DNA of 64,000 nt from Prevotella sp. KH2C16. Its GTDB lineage: Bacteria; Bacteroidota; Bacteroidia; Bacteroidales; Bacteroidaceae. The translations under genes were made by a program, and so were the position numbers. Under the pieces are notes generated by a model, which was not told the origin of the DNA, did not search any database, and saw only the letters and a list, made by a program, of their open reading frames with translations. Of this stretch, positions 17,351 through 26,430 are shown in pieces; position 1 is the stretch's first letter; the number at the start of each line of letters is the position of its first letter. The stretch covers positions 105,432-169,431 of the forward strand of contig NZ_FOOW01000006.1 in NCBI RefSeq assembly GCF_900113305.1, read 5' to 3'.

Positions 17351-18901
17351 TCAATCCCAGTTGGGGTTCTGCTTCAGCACACCCTTTGACAGGTCTATCT
17401 CCTCAAGCGGAATCGCCCACAGATAGTCGCGGGCTGGATTAAACTTGCGCTGCTCCACCAAGAACTTCTCACCATTGGGGCGCATGCCGTAGACGGGCTT
17501 CGTTACGGCAGCCTCCGTAGTCTTGTAGCTCCGGGTGTCGAACAGATGGATGCCTTCGAAGGCCAGTTCCAGACGGCGCTCCAGCCTGATGGCGGCACGC
17601 ATCTCGTCCTTTGACAATCCAGGGGCAAGCCTGGGCAGGTTGACACTCTTGCGCTGGCGGATCGCATTCACGGCATCATAGACCTCCTTGTCGGGAGCCG
17701 CGAGTTGCTCGTTGCGGGCTTCCGCATAGGTGAGCAACACCTCCGCATAGCGGATGAAGATGAAGTTGGTCCAGTCGTAGTTGTTGATTCCGTCGTTCTC
17801 GGGGTTCATATACTTGCGCATACAGTATCCAGTGCGAGTATGGTTGCCATCGCCGATACTGTTGGTGGTGTACTCGTGCCCGGCAATCATGTCTCCATGA
17901 TGGAGAATAGAGGCCGCCAGACGGGGGTCTCTGTTGGCAAATGGATGGGCCGGATCATAAAGCGGCGACTCCTTGATAGACTTACCATCGGTGCAAGGGT
18001 AGGCATCCACCATATCCTGTGTTGGCGACAGGGCCTCCCAGCCGCCCATGACGATGGGGGCGAAGAACTGTCCTATCCAGCTTCCTTCATTTGAATTCTT
18101 GGGATTCGACAAATATTCGCGGTCGAAGATTATCTCGTTACAGGTCTCGGCAACGGGCTGGAACAGGCCTGCATAGTCGTCATAGAGACCATACTTGCCC
18201 ATATCCATCACCTTCTTGGCCGCCTTTTCGGCTTCATCATACTTATGGGCATAGAAAGCCAGACGAGCCTTGAGGGCATAGCAGGCTCCCGCACTGGGCT
18301 TGCCGTGGTCGTCAACCTGACGGATATCAGGCAGCGCGGGGGCAGCCTTGTCGAGCAGTCCGACGATGTGGTTATAGGTTTCCTCCTCCGTGGCGCGTGC
18401 CGGCATGGGTTCCTTCAATGCCAAGGGATGATCGACGATGGGCACGCCGCCCATATACTTCAGCAGGGTGGAATAGAAGAAAGCTTCCAGAAACTGCACC
18501 TCACCCGTGATTTCGGCTCTGTAGGCATCGTCCATCGGCACTTCGCCTATATGTTGGTAGAACACCTGGCAGCGGCGTATCCCGGCATAGGCTGCATCCC
18601 AGAGTTGCTTGAAATGGGGATTGGACGATACGGCCGTACCTGCAGACAGGGATCCCTGCTCTGCTCCCACATGCACGGGAACGGCATTGTCCGTATAGCA
18701 GTCTGTCATGATAGTGTGGTTCTCCGGTTCCACCAGAAAGAGGTAGATGCCGTTTACATATTCCTCTGCCTCGGCAGCCGTCTTCCAGAAAGATCCGTCA
18801 GACTGCCGGTCGGTGGGCTCGCGCTGCAGGAAACTGTCGTTACAAGAACAGAACAGTACGATAGCCAACAGGCAAGCCATGATACTATATTTTGTCTTCA
18901 T
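17351..18901 (-). CDS. SusD/RagB-family nutrient-binding lipoprotein
   Basis: 516 residues. SpII signal with Cys at 20 (VLFCSC), then the typical N-terminal DSFLQREPTDRQSDGSFWKT. Helical TPR-like SusD features follow: EAEEYVNGIYLF, YRAEITGEVQFLEAFFYSTL and the C-terminal DYLWAIPLEEIDLSKGVLKQNPNW. SusD proteins cap the SusC barrel on the cell surface and hold the glycan or peptide ligand. The gene follows susC by 13 bp. No sensor (HTCS, SusR or ECF/anti-sigma) is next to it. The fucosidase gene 4.4 kb further right points weakly to a fucosylated host glycan; the ligand is not visible from sequence. Confidence 0.95.
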   Translation of the reverse strand: MKTKYSIMACLLAIVLFCSCNDSFLQREPTDRQSDGSFWKTAAEAEEYVNGIYLFLVEPENHTIMTDCYTDNAVPVHVGAEQGSLSAGTAVSSNPHFKQLWDAAYAGIRRCQVFYQHIGEVPMDDAYRAEITGEVQFLEAFFYSTLLKYMGGVPIVDHPLALKEPMPARATEEETYNHIVGLLDKAAPALPDIRQVDDHGKPSAGACYALKARLAFYAHKYDEAEKAAKKVMDMGKYGLYDDYAGLFQPVAETCNEIIFDREYLSNPKNSNEGSWIGQFFAPIVMGGWEALSPTQDMVDAYPCTDGKSIKESPLYDPAHPFANRDPRLAASILHHGDMIAGHEYTTNSIGDGNHTRTGYCMRKYMNPENDGINNYDWTNFIFIRYAEVLLTYAEARNEQLAAPDKEVYDAVNAIRQRKSVNLPRLAPGLSKDEMRAAIRLERRLELAFEGIHLFDTRSYKTTEAAVTKPVYGMRPNGEKFLVEQRKFNPARDYLWAIPLEEIDLSKGVLKQNPNWD

Positions 18902-18914
18902 GATTATAATGCTT

Positions 18915-21900
18915 TTAGAATGTAATGTTTAGACCGAAGGTATAATTACGCGTCAACGGGTAGTAAGTGCCGCTTACCAGCTCTGGATCTACGCTGTCGA
19001 AGCTTGAGATAGTGAAAAGATTGTCGATGCTGCCATAGATTCTCAGCCGGCTGATGCCATACTTGCCGAGCACCTTGGCCGGCAGGGTATATCCCAGCTG
19101 GATGTTGCGCATCTTGAGGTAAGACGCATCCTGCACCCAAAAGCTTGAGATAATCCGATTCTTATCGTCCTTCATCGAAAGGCGGGGCATGGAGGCATTC
19201 GGATTCTCCGGCGTCCAACTGTCAAGATACTTGTCGGTCAGCTTGCCACCATTGTAAAAGGCGTATCTGATCTCTGCCACAGGCAGTCCCTTCACGGCAG
19301 CCGCCCCCTGTAGCACGGCGCTCAGGTCGAAGCCCTTGTACTGTACATTGAAGTTAAGGCCATAGTTGACCTTCGGGAAATAAGAGCCCAGCACCTTGCG
19401 GTCGTTACTGTTCACCGTCTGGTCGTCATTCAGATTGCGATACTTCAAGTCGCCGGGAACAGGGTCTCCCATTGCCTGTGCTACATGGCTATCGATTTCC
19501 TGCTCAGAGCGGAAGATGCCGTCGCACACATAACCGTAATATGCCCACAACGGATCGCCTACCGACTGTCCCGGCGTGTCGCCGCCGCTGAGGTCTACAA
19601 TCTTGTTGCGCACATAGCTGAAGTTTCCCGTTACGGAGTAGACGAGATCGCCGATGTGGTCGTTGTAGCCTACCTGGAACTCAAATCCCGTATTGCGCAC
19701 TTTTCCTGCATTCTGCATGGGAGGATCCACACCCATCAGGCCGGGCATGGGCAGCTGCAGCAGGATGTCGCGGGTATCCTTGCGGAAGATGTCGAGCGTG
19801 AAGTTCAGCCTGTTGCCGAAGAGTGTAGCATCGATACCGAGGTTCCATTGTGCCGTCTTCTCCCAGGTAATGTCCTGATTGGCCATGGGGCTTGCGATGG
19901 AAATACCAGTCTGCAGCTTGTCGTTGAAGCTATAGTCATATCCGTAGCTGTAGGTGTTCTGGTAAGGATAATAGTTAACAGTCCCGTCAGCGTTTATGGT
20001 TTCCTGATTACCCAAGAGGCCCCACGAGAGACGCAGCTTCAGGTTGCTGAGCCATGACCGTGCCGACTGCATGAAGCTTTCCTCCGAGATTCGCCAGCCC
20101 ATGGAGAAAGAGGGAAACGCTCCGAAACGCTTGTTCTTCGGGAAGCGCGAAGTACCGTCATAACGCAGGTTAGCCTCGAAGAGATACCTGTCGTCATAGA
20201 CATAGTTCAGGCGTCCGAACGCGGAGCGGAGCGCATATTCCACTTCCGTTCCTCCCGTGCTCTGTCCGGTTACCTCACCCGCATTCAGCTGGCTGAGTGA
20301 ATTAGGAATGTTCTTGCGCCTTGCATTCAGCCAACGCGTCTGTTGGTAAATCTGCGACAGGCCCAGGAGGCCGCTGATGGCATGCTTGCCGAAGGTCTTG
20401 TTGTAATCCAGATAAGCCTGCAGGTTGGTCTCAAAATGCTTGGTGTCATATTCAGAGATGAAGCTCTGGGTGGTCTTCACCAGCTCCGTCCCCTGGCCGC
20501 CCATTTTATAGAAGGGCATGGACATGGTATGCACGGGGTTATCGTTGAACTTGAAGGATCCTGCGGCGATGCCACGGAATTTCAGGCCGTCGAATATGTC
20601 CACGGTCAGGCCCAGGCTTCCCTGGAAGCTTGTCGTAATGTCTTTGCTGGTTCCGCCGATACGGGAATAGGCCACGGAGTTATGCTCGTTCTTGAAAAGA
20701 GGATAGCGTCCGTCAGCAAACTGTATGGGCGTTACGGGAGTCTCCCTGAAGGCATAGTGAATCAGGTTGTCCACGCCATCGGCCGGAGTGAGCTGCCTGC
20801 TCCTGTAGAAAGAGATGTTCGTGGAGAGCTTCACCCGCTTGTTGATTTGCGCATCAAGATTGGTGCGCACATTGAACTTCTTGAAGTTGGTGTTATAGAT
20901 CAGCCCGTTCTTATCATAGAAGTTCAGGGCGAGCGAATAAGTAATGCGGTCGCCACCACCCTTTATGCCGATATGGTGATTGTGGAAGAATCCGTTCTCG
21001 CTGAGCAGGGCGTCAAGCCAGTCGGAGTCAGGATAACGCTCGGGATCGCTCCCGTCTCTGAACTTCTGGAGGTCAGTCTCCGAATAGGGAGCGTTCTGCC
21101 CATCGTTGGCATAGGCCTGGTTCATCAGTCTGGCATAGTCGTAGGAACCCACATACTTAGGCATGCGCGTAGCCTGCTGCCATCCCGCATAGCCGTCGTA
21201 GGACACCGTCGTACGCCCTTTCTGCCCGTGCTTGGTGGTGATGAGAATCACGCCGTTGGCAGCACGCACGCCGTATATGGCCGAGGCTGCGGCATCCTTC
21301 AGCACCGAGATGTTGTCGATATCGTTGGGGTTCACCTCACTCATGCTCGATTCCACACCGTCTATGATTACCATGGCACTGGCATTGCCCATCGTTCCCA
21401 GTCCGCGCACCCTCAGGATGCCTTCGTCGGCACCGGGAAGGCTGGAGTTCTGTATAATCGTTACTCCGGGCATCAGGCCCGTCAGCATGTTCGTAACATC
21501 GCTTCCCGTACGGTTCACCAGCTTGTCGGCCGTAACCGTGGCGATGGATCCGGTCAAGTTCACCTTCTTCTGGGTGCCGTAGCCCACCACCACTACATCC
21601 TCAAGCGTCTTGTTGTCTTCCTTCAGCGTGATGGCATAGCTGGTCTTTCCGGCCTCCACCACGAACGAGGAGGTCTGGAAGCCCACACAGCTCACCACGA
21701 GTTCCGTACCCTCGCCGGCCTCTATCGTGAAGTTGCCCTGCACATCGGTAATAGCACCGGTGCGCTGACCCTTCTTCACCACATAGGCTCCGATGATCGT
21801 CTCTCCGTTCTCATCCGTTACCGTGCCGTGAATCACATTGCCTTTCTGCTGTGAAATCATGACATAATTGTCCGACGGGGACGCCTGTCCCAGCATCGGA

Positions 21901-21989
21901 AACATGCACCATGAAACTGCACATAGACCCGCCATAAGAAGTTTCCTCCTCATTGCCTTTGGCCTGAGTTCTGATTTTGTTTTTTCCAT
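18915..21989 (-). CDS. SusC/RagA-family TonB-linked outer-membrane transporter
   Basis: 1024 residues, usual SusC length. An extended N-terminal leader (MEKTKSELRPKAMRRKLLMA) precedes a signal peptide ending QAS. Then a carboxypeptidase-regulatory-like domain (GTVTDENGETIIGAYVV, near 55-135), the TonB-box region with the hallmark VVVVGYGTQKKVNLTGSI, a plug (VRGLGTMGNASAMVIIDGVE, SVLKDAAASAIYG, ANGVILITTK) and a 22-strand barrel ending NYTFGLNITF. It imports the substrate captured by the SusD partner. The long frame on the other strand (20343-21854) is a shadow. Confidence 0.96.
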   Translation of the reverse strand: MEKTKSELRPKAMRRKLLMAGLCAVSWCMFPMLGQASPSDNYVMISQQKGNVIHGTVTDENGETIIGAYVVKKGQRTGAITDVQGNFTIEAGEGTELVVSCVGFQTSSFVVEAGKTSYAITLKEDNKTLEDVVVVGYGTQKKVNLTGSIATVTADKLVNRTGSDVTNMLTGLMPGVTIIQNSSLPGADEGILRVRGLGTMGNASAMVIIDGVESSMSEVNPNDIDNISVLKDAAASAIYGVRAANGVILITTKHGQKGRTTVSYDGYAGWQQATRMPKYVGSYDYARLMNQAYANDGQNAPYSETDLQKFRDGSDPERYPDSDWLDALLSENGFFHNHHIGIKGGGDRITYSLALNFYDKNGLIYNTNFKKFNVRTNLDAQINKRVKLSTNISFYRSRQLTPADGVDNLIHYAFRETPVTPIQFADGRYPLFKNEHNSVAYSRIGGTSKDITTSFQGSLGLTVDIFDGLKFRGIAAGSFKFNDNPVHTMSMPFYKMGGQGTELVKTTQSFISEYDTKHFETNLQAYLDYNKTFGKHAISGLLGLSQIYQQTRWLNARRKNIPNSLSQLNAGEVTGQSTGGTEVEYALRSAFGRLNYVYDDRYLFEANLRYDGTSRFPKNKRFGAFPSFSMGWRISEESFMQSARSWLSNLKLRLSWGLLGNQETINADGTVNYYPYQNTYSYGYDYSFNDKLQTGISIASPMANQDITWEKTAQWNLGIDATLFGNRLNFTLDIFRKDTRDILLQLPMPGLMGVDPPMQNAGKVRNTGFEFQVGYNDHIGDLVYSVTGNFSYVRNKIVDLSGGDTPGQSVGDPLWAYYGYVCDGIFRSEQEIDSHVAQAMGDPVPGDLKYRNLNDDQTVNSNDRKVLGSYFPKVNYGLNFNVQYKGFDLSAVLQGAAAVKGLPVAEIRYAFYNGGKLTDKYLDSWTPENPNASMPRLSMKDDKNRIISSFWVQDASYLKMRNIQLGYTLPAKVLGKYGISRLRIYGSIDNLFTISSFDSVDPELVSGTYYPLTRNYTFGLNITF

Positions 21990-22053
21990 AAAATAATTAC
22001 ATTGTAAGATTAATATATTACCAAAAGACTTAGGTTTCCCACAATATTAGTTG

Positions 22054-22061
22054 CAAATATA
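22054..22061 (-). promoter_or_regulatory. -7 box (TATATTTG) of susC
   Basis: Full TAnnTTTG match on the minus strand, 65 bases before the susC ATG at 21989. No other signal is evident in this stretch apart from the terminator at 22226. Confidence 0.55.
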
Positions 22062-22225
22062 GTCATTTTTCCAAAAGAACAAAAACAATAGGGTGCTTTT
22101 TTCACGAAAATCTCCACTCCTGGGAAGAAAAACAAGCGGGAGATCCCTATATCTTATATAATATATTAAGGTGGAGTATGAATTGGATATATAACCGTTG
22201 TCCTTCTTGATGGCATTGTGTAAAC

Positions 22226-22270
22226 GAAAAAAAAAGTGGCAGACGATGAGAATATCTCATCGTCTGCCAC
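22226..22270 (-). terminator. Intrinsic terminator of the 22292 gene
   Basis: Perfect 15-bp stem (22236-22250 with 22256-22270, GTGGCAGACGATGAG) and a 5-base AATAT loop, followed on the minus strand by a ten-base T-rich run. It lies 21 bases after the stop of the upstream gene. Confidence 0.92.
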
Positions 22271-22291
22271 ATCGTCTGGTTCCTGTTGGAT

Positions 22292-22879
22292 CTATAATAT
22301 TTTATGAATAGCCGGCTCGAAAACATAATAAGCATCAGGAGTCTTGAGCCCTGTGGTGGGTAGGACTGGCAGCTTGACCTTGCTAAGCTGGCCGAGAACC
22401 TTGCGAATCTGGTCTTCATTGATACACTTGCCAGCCCCTTCGAAAACGATAAACATCGGGAAGCATTTGTGCTCCTTATTATATACATACATGTTGGCCT
22501 CGAATGGATTGTTCCGCAAGTCATTGAAACGGGCGATTTGGTCAGCGGTCAGTACGCTCTTCAGAGCCTTGGTCAGCTCGGCACGGGCTGTGCTGGCTGT
22601 CTGACGAGCGTATTCCCGGTCAACGCTGTAGACTCTTGTCAACTTGTTCTTCTCGATATACTTCTCGGCTGCGTCCTTCTCGGCTGCGAAATAGTAGAAG
22701 TGAATCCTACCCGTCTTACCTTTGAAAGGCAGGTAACGAACCTGCTCCTCCAGTCCGCCATCGTGCTTTATCACATCTACATCCATCAGCCCCTTCAGGA
22801 ATCCTTGTGCCTTTATTTGGTGAACGCCGCCAAATATTAATATCATTGTCAGTAAACAGAACTTGAAGACAGCCTTCAT
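22292..22879 (-). CDS. Small secreted protein of unknown function
   Basis: 195 residues from the ATG at 22879, where a signal peptide begins (MKAVFKFCLLTMILIFGGVHQIKAQ). The frame is open for 20 more codons upstream, but those residues are polar and would bury the signal. The mature part has a helical, charged centre (AAEKDAAEKYIEKNKLTRVY) and a C-terminal strand region. No known motif. It has its own promoter (22975) and terminator (22226), so it is a single-gene unit between susC and the fucosidase gene. Confidence 0.72.
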   Translation of the reverse strand: MKAVFKFCLLTMILIFGGVHQIKAQGFLKGLMDVDVIKHDGGLEEQVRYLPFKGKTGRIHFYYFAAEKDAAEKYIEKNKLTRVYSVDREYARQTASTARAELTKALKSVLTADQIARFNDLRNNPFEANMYVYNKEHKCFPMFIVFEGAGKCINEDQIRKVLGQLSKVKLPVLPTTGLKTPDAYYVFEPAIHKIL

Positions 22880-22974
22880 CGTCTGCTTTTTAGTGTTGTT
22901 TTTGCATTCCATACATTCTGAATTTAAAATTTCCATCACTTTGTTTCTTTCTTTTTTAATATCTTTTGCGCTTG

Positions 22975-22982
22975 CAAAATTA
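22975..22982 (-). promoter_or_regulatory. -7 box (TAATTTTG) for the 22879 gene
   Basis: CAAAATTA on the plus strand gives TAATTTTG on the minus strand, 96 bases before the preferred ATG. Confidence 0.45.
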
Positions 22983-23234
22983 CGAAAAAATCTTGGTTAG
23001 AGCATAGGGAAATGCCTATCAATGTAATCCTTTTCCCTAAAAAGTCCATATTGGTGCAGCTGGTTCGGATGCCCATGCGCAAGAAAAGCCGTCATCAAGA
23101 TATAGCTATCTGATTGTTAAAAAAGGGTTCTAATAGTCTTTGTTGTTTCAATTCTATTCATTGTGGTTACGACTAAGCTTTATCCCAAACTGGGCTATAA
23201 ATGCCAATCTTTAGTCTTTTTTAATAGAATTTAC

Positions 23235-23265
23235 TTTGATATGAGCCAGTATTCTCGTAACTTTG
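23235..23265 (+). promoter_or_regulatory. Promoter of the fucosidase gene (TTTG / TAACTTTG)
   Basis: A -33-like TTTG at 23235-23238 and a -7 box TAACTTTG at 23258-23265 are separated by 19 bases, the normal Bacteroidota spacing. The ATG follows 21 bases later at 23287. The remaining 22880-23234 interval shows nothing else. Confidence 0.65.
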
Positions 23266-23286
23266 GGCTGCTAAATTTACTACATC

Positions 23287-24585
23287 ATGAAGAAAACAAT
23301 CTTACTGTTCCTTTCCCTGACGGCCTGTCTGGGCGCGTTCGCGCAGTATCAGCCGACGCGGGAGAACCTGGAGGCACGCAAGGCTTTCCAGGACATGAAG
23401 TTCGGAATCTTTATCCACTGGGGCATCTACTCCATGCTCGGCGACGGCGAATGGGTGATGAACAACAAGAGCCTCAACTACGAGGAGTATCCCCACCTGG
23501 CCGGCGGGTTCTATCCCTCCAAGTTCAACGCCGACGAATGGGTGAAGGCATTCAAGGAAGCCGGAGCCCGGTACATCACCTTCACCACTCGCCACCACGA
23601 CGGGTTCTCCATGTTCAAAACCGAGCAGTCGGACTATAACATCGTCGATGGCACGCCCTACGGCAAGGATGTGCTTCGCTCGCTGGCCGATGCCTGCAAC
23701 CGCGAGGGGCTCTCGCTCCACCTCTACTACTCCCACCTCGACTGGGGCAGGCTCGACTATCCCCTCGGGCGCACGGGGCGCAAGCTCGGAAGACCCATCG
23801 ACCAACAGAACTACGACAGCTACTTCCAGTTCATGAACCGCCAGCTCACCGAGCTGCTCACCAACTACGGCAAAGTGGACTGCATCTGGTTCGACGGCTG
23901 GTGGGACCACGACTCCGACAAGACGCCCTTCGACTGGCGACTCGATGAGCAGTACGCCATGATCCACCGACTGCAGCCGGCATGCCTCATCGGCAACAAC
24001 CACCACCACACCCCCTATAAGGGCGAAGACATACAGATGTTCGAACAAGATCTGCCTGGACAGAACACCTACGGGCTCTCCGGACAGGACATCGGCCAGC
24101 TGCCCCTGGAGACCTGCCTGACCATGAACGGGAGCTGGGGCTACGACATCACCGACAAGAAATACAAGACCGCCGACTTCCTCATCCAGCAGCTCGTGGG
24201 CGCGGCAGGACGCAACGCCAACCTGCTCCTCAATGTGGGACCGCGTCCTGACGGACAGTTGCCCGTAGAGGCCATGGAGCGGCTGAAGGCCATCGGCAAC
24301 TGGATGAAGCAGAACGGAGAGACCATCTACGGCACACGCGGCGGCATCGTGGCTCCCCACGACTGGGGCGTTACCACCCAGAAGGGCAACACGCTCTATG
24401 TGCACATCCTGAACCTCCGCGATGCATCGCTCTTCCTCCCCGTGGCCCCGCAGAAGGTGGCCAAGGCACGCCTGTTTGCCGGCAAGCAGCCCGTGGGCGT
24501 AGTCAAGTCCAAGGACGGCGTGCTCCTCCAGTTGCCCGCAGTGCCCAAGGGCGTGGACACCATCGTGGAGGTTACCCTGAAATAG
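23287..24585 (+). CDS. Secreted GH29 alpha-L-fucosidase
   Basis: 432 residues. Signal peptide MKKTILLFLSLTACLGAFAQ. The GH29 TIM barrel is easily recognised: FGIFIHWGIYSMLGDGEWVM, ARYITFTTRHHDGFSMF, GLSLHLYYSHLDWG, and the nucleophile region VDCIWFDGWWDHD, where the first Asp is the expected nucleophile. A short C-terminal beta domain follows. It removes alpha-linked L-fucose from glycans, in the periplasm or outside. It is a single gene with its own promoter. Its nearness to the SusC/SusD pair suggests, without proving, use of fucosylated mucin or milk glycans. Confidence 0.95.
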   Translation: MKKTILLFLSLTACLGAFAQYQPTRENLEARKAFQDMKFGIFIHWGIYSMLGDGEWVMNNKSLNYEEYPHLAGGFYPSKFNADEWVKAFKEAGARYITFTTRHHDGFSMFKTEQSDYNIVDGTPYGKDVLRSLADACNREGLSLHLYYSHLDWGRLDYPLGRTGRKLGRPIDQQNYDSYFQFMNRQLTELLTNYGKVDCIWFDGWWDHDSDKTPFDWRLDEQYAMIHRLQPACLIGNNHHHTPYKGEDIQMFEQDLPGQNTYGLSGQDIGQLPLETCLTMNGSWGYDITDKKYKTADFLIQQLVGAAGRNANLLLNVGPRPDGQLPVEAMERLKAIGNWMKQNGETIYGTRGGIVAPHDWGVTTQKGNTLYVHILNLRDASLFLPVAPQKVAKARLFAGKQPVGVVKSKDGVLLQLPAVPKGVDTIVEVTLK

Positions 24586-24607
24586 AAGGATGCCATCTGA
24601 AGCCCCG

Positions 24608-24815
24608 CCTCCTCCCTCTCACAGGGAGGAGGATAAAAAAGCTCTCCCTAACCATTACCCCCCTCGTTGTCCATCGCACTGGCTATGCCGACAGCGACTA
24701 CTCGGTCGATGACCGACGGTTCCCCAAGGGGAGGGCAACATGTGGAGGATTGATTTATTATGCTCCGAAGATACTGCAAAAAACGCAATGGCAGAGCATG
24801 ATGAATCACGCCCTG
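24608..24815. repeat. Intergenic repeat copy 1 (dispersed, degenerate)
   Basis: After the fucosidase a 10-bp hairpin (24608-24617 with 24623-24632) is present without a T-tract. From about 24649 the sequence resembles the one at 26132: both contain CCTCGTT(T)GTCC-TCGCAC, CTAT-CCGACAGCGA and GACCGACGGTT in the same order, and both end in a GAGC-TGATGAATCACGC dyad. No gene is supported in 24586-25393. A short frame at 25103-25285 has no start context and no domain. Confidence 0.6.
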
Positions 24816-24862
24816 ATGACATTCTTATTCCCTCTATTTCATGACCCTCATTCCCCATTTTT

Positions 24863-24945
24863 CTTTTAGCCGTTAAAAGCTCTCCTTTTAGCCGTTAGAA
24901 GCACTCCTTTTAGCCGTTAAAAGGTCGCCTTCTAACGGCCTTTTA
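24863..24945. repeat. Palindrome array, family C, copy 1: four 17-bp units at 22-bp period
   Basis: Units start at 24863, 24885, 24907 and 24929. Units 1 and 3 are CTTTTAGCCGTTAAAAG, unit 2 differs by one base, and unit 4 is the terminal variant CTTCTAACGGCCTTTTA followed by CTTTGCGGG. Each unit is a 17-bp dyad with 5-bp spacers that are not conserved. The same 83-bp element recurs at 49069 and 61136. Confidence 0.88.
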
Positions 24946-25393
24946 CTTTGCGGGCGGAAATCAAACAGATATCAAGGGTTGTTATTCCCCACTTAATTTC
25001 ATTAAAAAGAGTTATATTTATAATGGAATACAACTCAAACCATATCGTTAACTGCCCGCAGTTCTCACCGCGGAAGGCAAGGGCACAAAAAGCCGAAACA
25101 AGATGAAAACAAGGGAACGGGCTGCCACGGCTTCCGTCCGGGAACTAAATACTGACGGCTTTGCGGTATTCTGTTTGGCGTCTTGGCTGGTCTTTTTGCG
25201 GCATCCTCAGTTTAAAATTGCCCAAAAAGCAGTCTTGACAGCTGCCTGTTGTTTAATAAAGATTAAATTCCACGGCGGGGAATGACACCGTTTCTGTGTT
25301 GTCGCTATATTTATAAAATATTCCTCATGGCATGAAGGCTGTGGGGAAAAAGGCGATGTCGGCCAAGTAGACACTAACCCAACCTTCAAGATA

Positions 25394-26122
25394 ATGAGAT
25401 ACCTGATATTGCTCGCTATGCTGCTTCTCATGAATGCAGCCGTCTGCGCACAGCCCGGCGAGCGGCAGAAACGGAAATGCGCATATGTGAAATCGGAATT
25501 CGACATCGAATGGAACATACCGAAAGGATTCTATGTAGGGGAGGAGGACAACCTTGTCTACGGGCCTAACCTGAGCCGTAAGTCCGGTGCCGTGTACGGC
25601 GGATTCACCTACTGGATGACGGCCCTGTCGCAAGGCGGAGACTGCAAGCTGCTCTATCCCCTGCTTACCCTGCTTACAAGGCTCTACCAGAGGGAGCCGG
25701 GCGACGGCAGCGCCGCCAACATCCAGCTTCAGAACGAGCTGTTCGGCGCGGTGAACGACGGTCTTCCCCCGTATCACGAAGCCTGGCTCAAGCCAGAATG
25801 GGCGAAATACATCACCGCCTATGGAGGCGAAAAGGCAAGGCGCGACTTCAACGCCGACCCCGTCTTCGTAGTCGACTTTCCTATCATCCGTCCGTTTCAG
25901 GATAAATACACCTACTGCTTGGGCATCTACCTGAAGAAGTCGGGCTACTTCCCTGTCTTCCTGAAATGTCTCCTCACCGACCAAGGCTACCGGGAGAAAG
26001 AACAATATCTTGATGCCGCCCGGCAGGCCGTCAAATATGGCGACGGACCGTGGAACTACGACCGGAAGAAAATAGAGGAGGCCTATTCAAAGGTGATGAA
26101 AGAAATAGGGAATAAGGAGTAA
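25394..26122 (+). CDS. Secreted protein of unknown function
   Basis: 242 residues. Signal peptide MRYLILLAMLLLMNAAVCAQ. The mature part is rich in aromatic residues (FDIEWNIPKGFYVGEEDN, YGGFTYWMTAL, GPWNYDRKK). It has a helical middle and no lipobox or catalytic motif. A weak promoter-like TATATTTA lies at 25306-25313. It is flanked on both sides by copies of the same degenerate intergenic repeat (24649 and 26132), as if the gene sits in a cassette. Family not recognised. Confidence 0.72.
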   Translation: MRYLILLAMLLLMNAAVCAQPGERQKRKCAYVKSEFDIEWNIPKGFYVGEEDNLVYGPNLSRKSGAVYGGFTYWMTALSQGGDCKLLYPLLTLLTRLYQREPGDGSAANIQLQNELFGAVNDGLPPYHEAWLKPEWAKYITAYGGEKARRDFNADPVFVVDFPIIRPFQDKYTYCLGIYLKKSGYFPVFLKCLLTDQGYREKEQYLDAARQAVKYGDGPWNYDRKKIEEAYSKVMKEIGNKE

Positions 26123-26131
26123 CCTCTTCTC

Positions 26132-26330
26132 CCCCAGCCATTATCTTCCTCGTTTGTCCGTCGCACCTGCTATACCGACAGCGATTGCTTGCAGACGACC
26201 GACGGTTCTCCCAAGAAGAAACGGATTAGGAATAAAAGAATAAAAGCCAATAGCCAATCTGCCTCTGCAGGAGGAAATCAGGGAGAGGCCGTAAAAAGAA
26301 ATTTGCAGGAGCGTGATGAATCACGCTCCT
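26132..26330. repeat. Intergenic repeat copy 2
   Basis: Partner of the repeat at 24649. It ends in a strong hairpin, GGAGCGTGAT (26308-26317) with ATCACGCTCC (26320-26329), followed by TTTT, which may terminate transcription of the 25394 gene. The centre also contains GAATAAAAGCCAAT, which recurs at 35886 and, reversed, near 41568. Nothing else is seen in the 308-bp gap. Confidence 0.55.
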
Positions 26331-26430
26331 TTTGTCTGTCTGACATTGTAAACCGTTAGCAACCTGATAAACCCAAAACCCTACAATATTTATCTCACCC
26401 TTTTCCTTGAGAAAGAATCGACATGAAGGA

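Noticed and set aside
20343..21854. 503-residue plus-strand frame
   Set aside because: Antisense to susC, whose domains are unmistakable; no start context or motifs.
23302..24405. 367-residue minus-strand frame
   Set aside because: Antisense to the GH29 fucosidase; no signature.
24863..24945. CRISPR array
   Set aside because: Units are 17 bp with 5-bp spacers, far shorter than any CRISPR, and no cas genes are present.
25103..25285. 60-residue frame between repeat and gene 25394
   Set aside because: No ribosome site, no domain and mixed composition; it lies in repeat-rich intergenic DNA.
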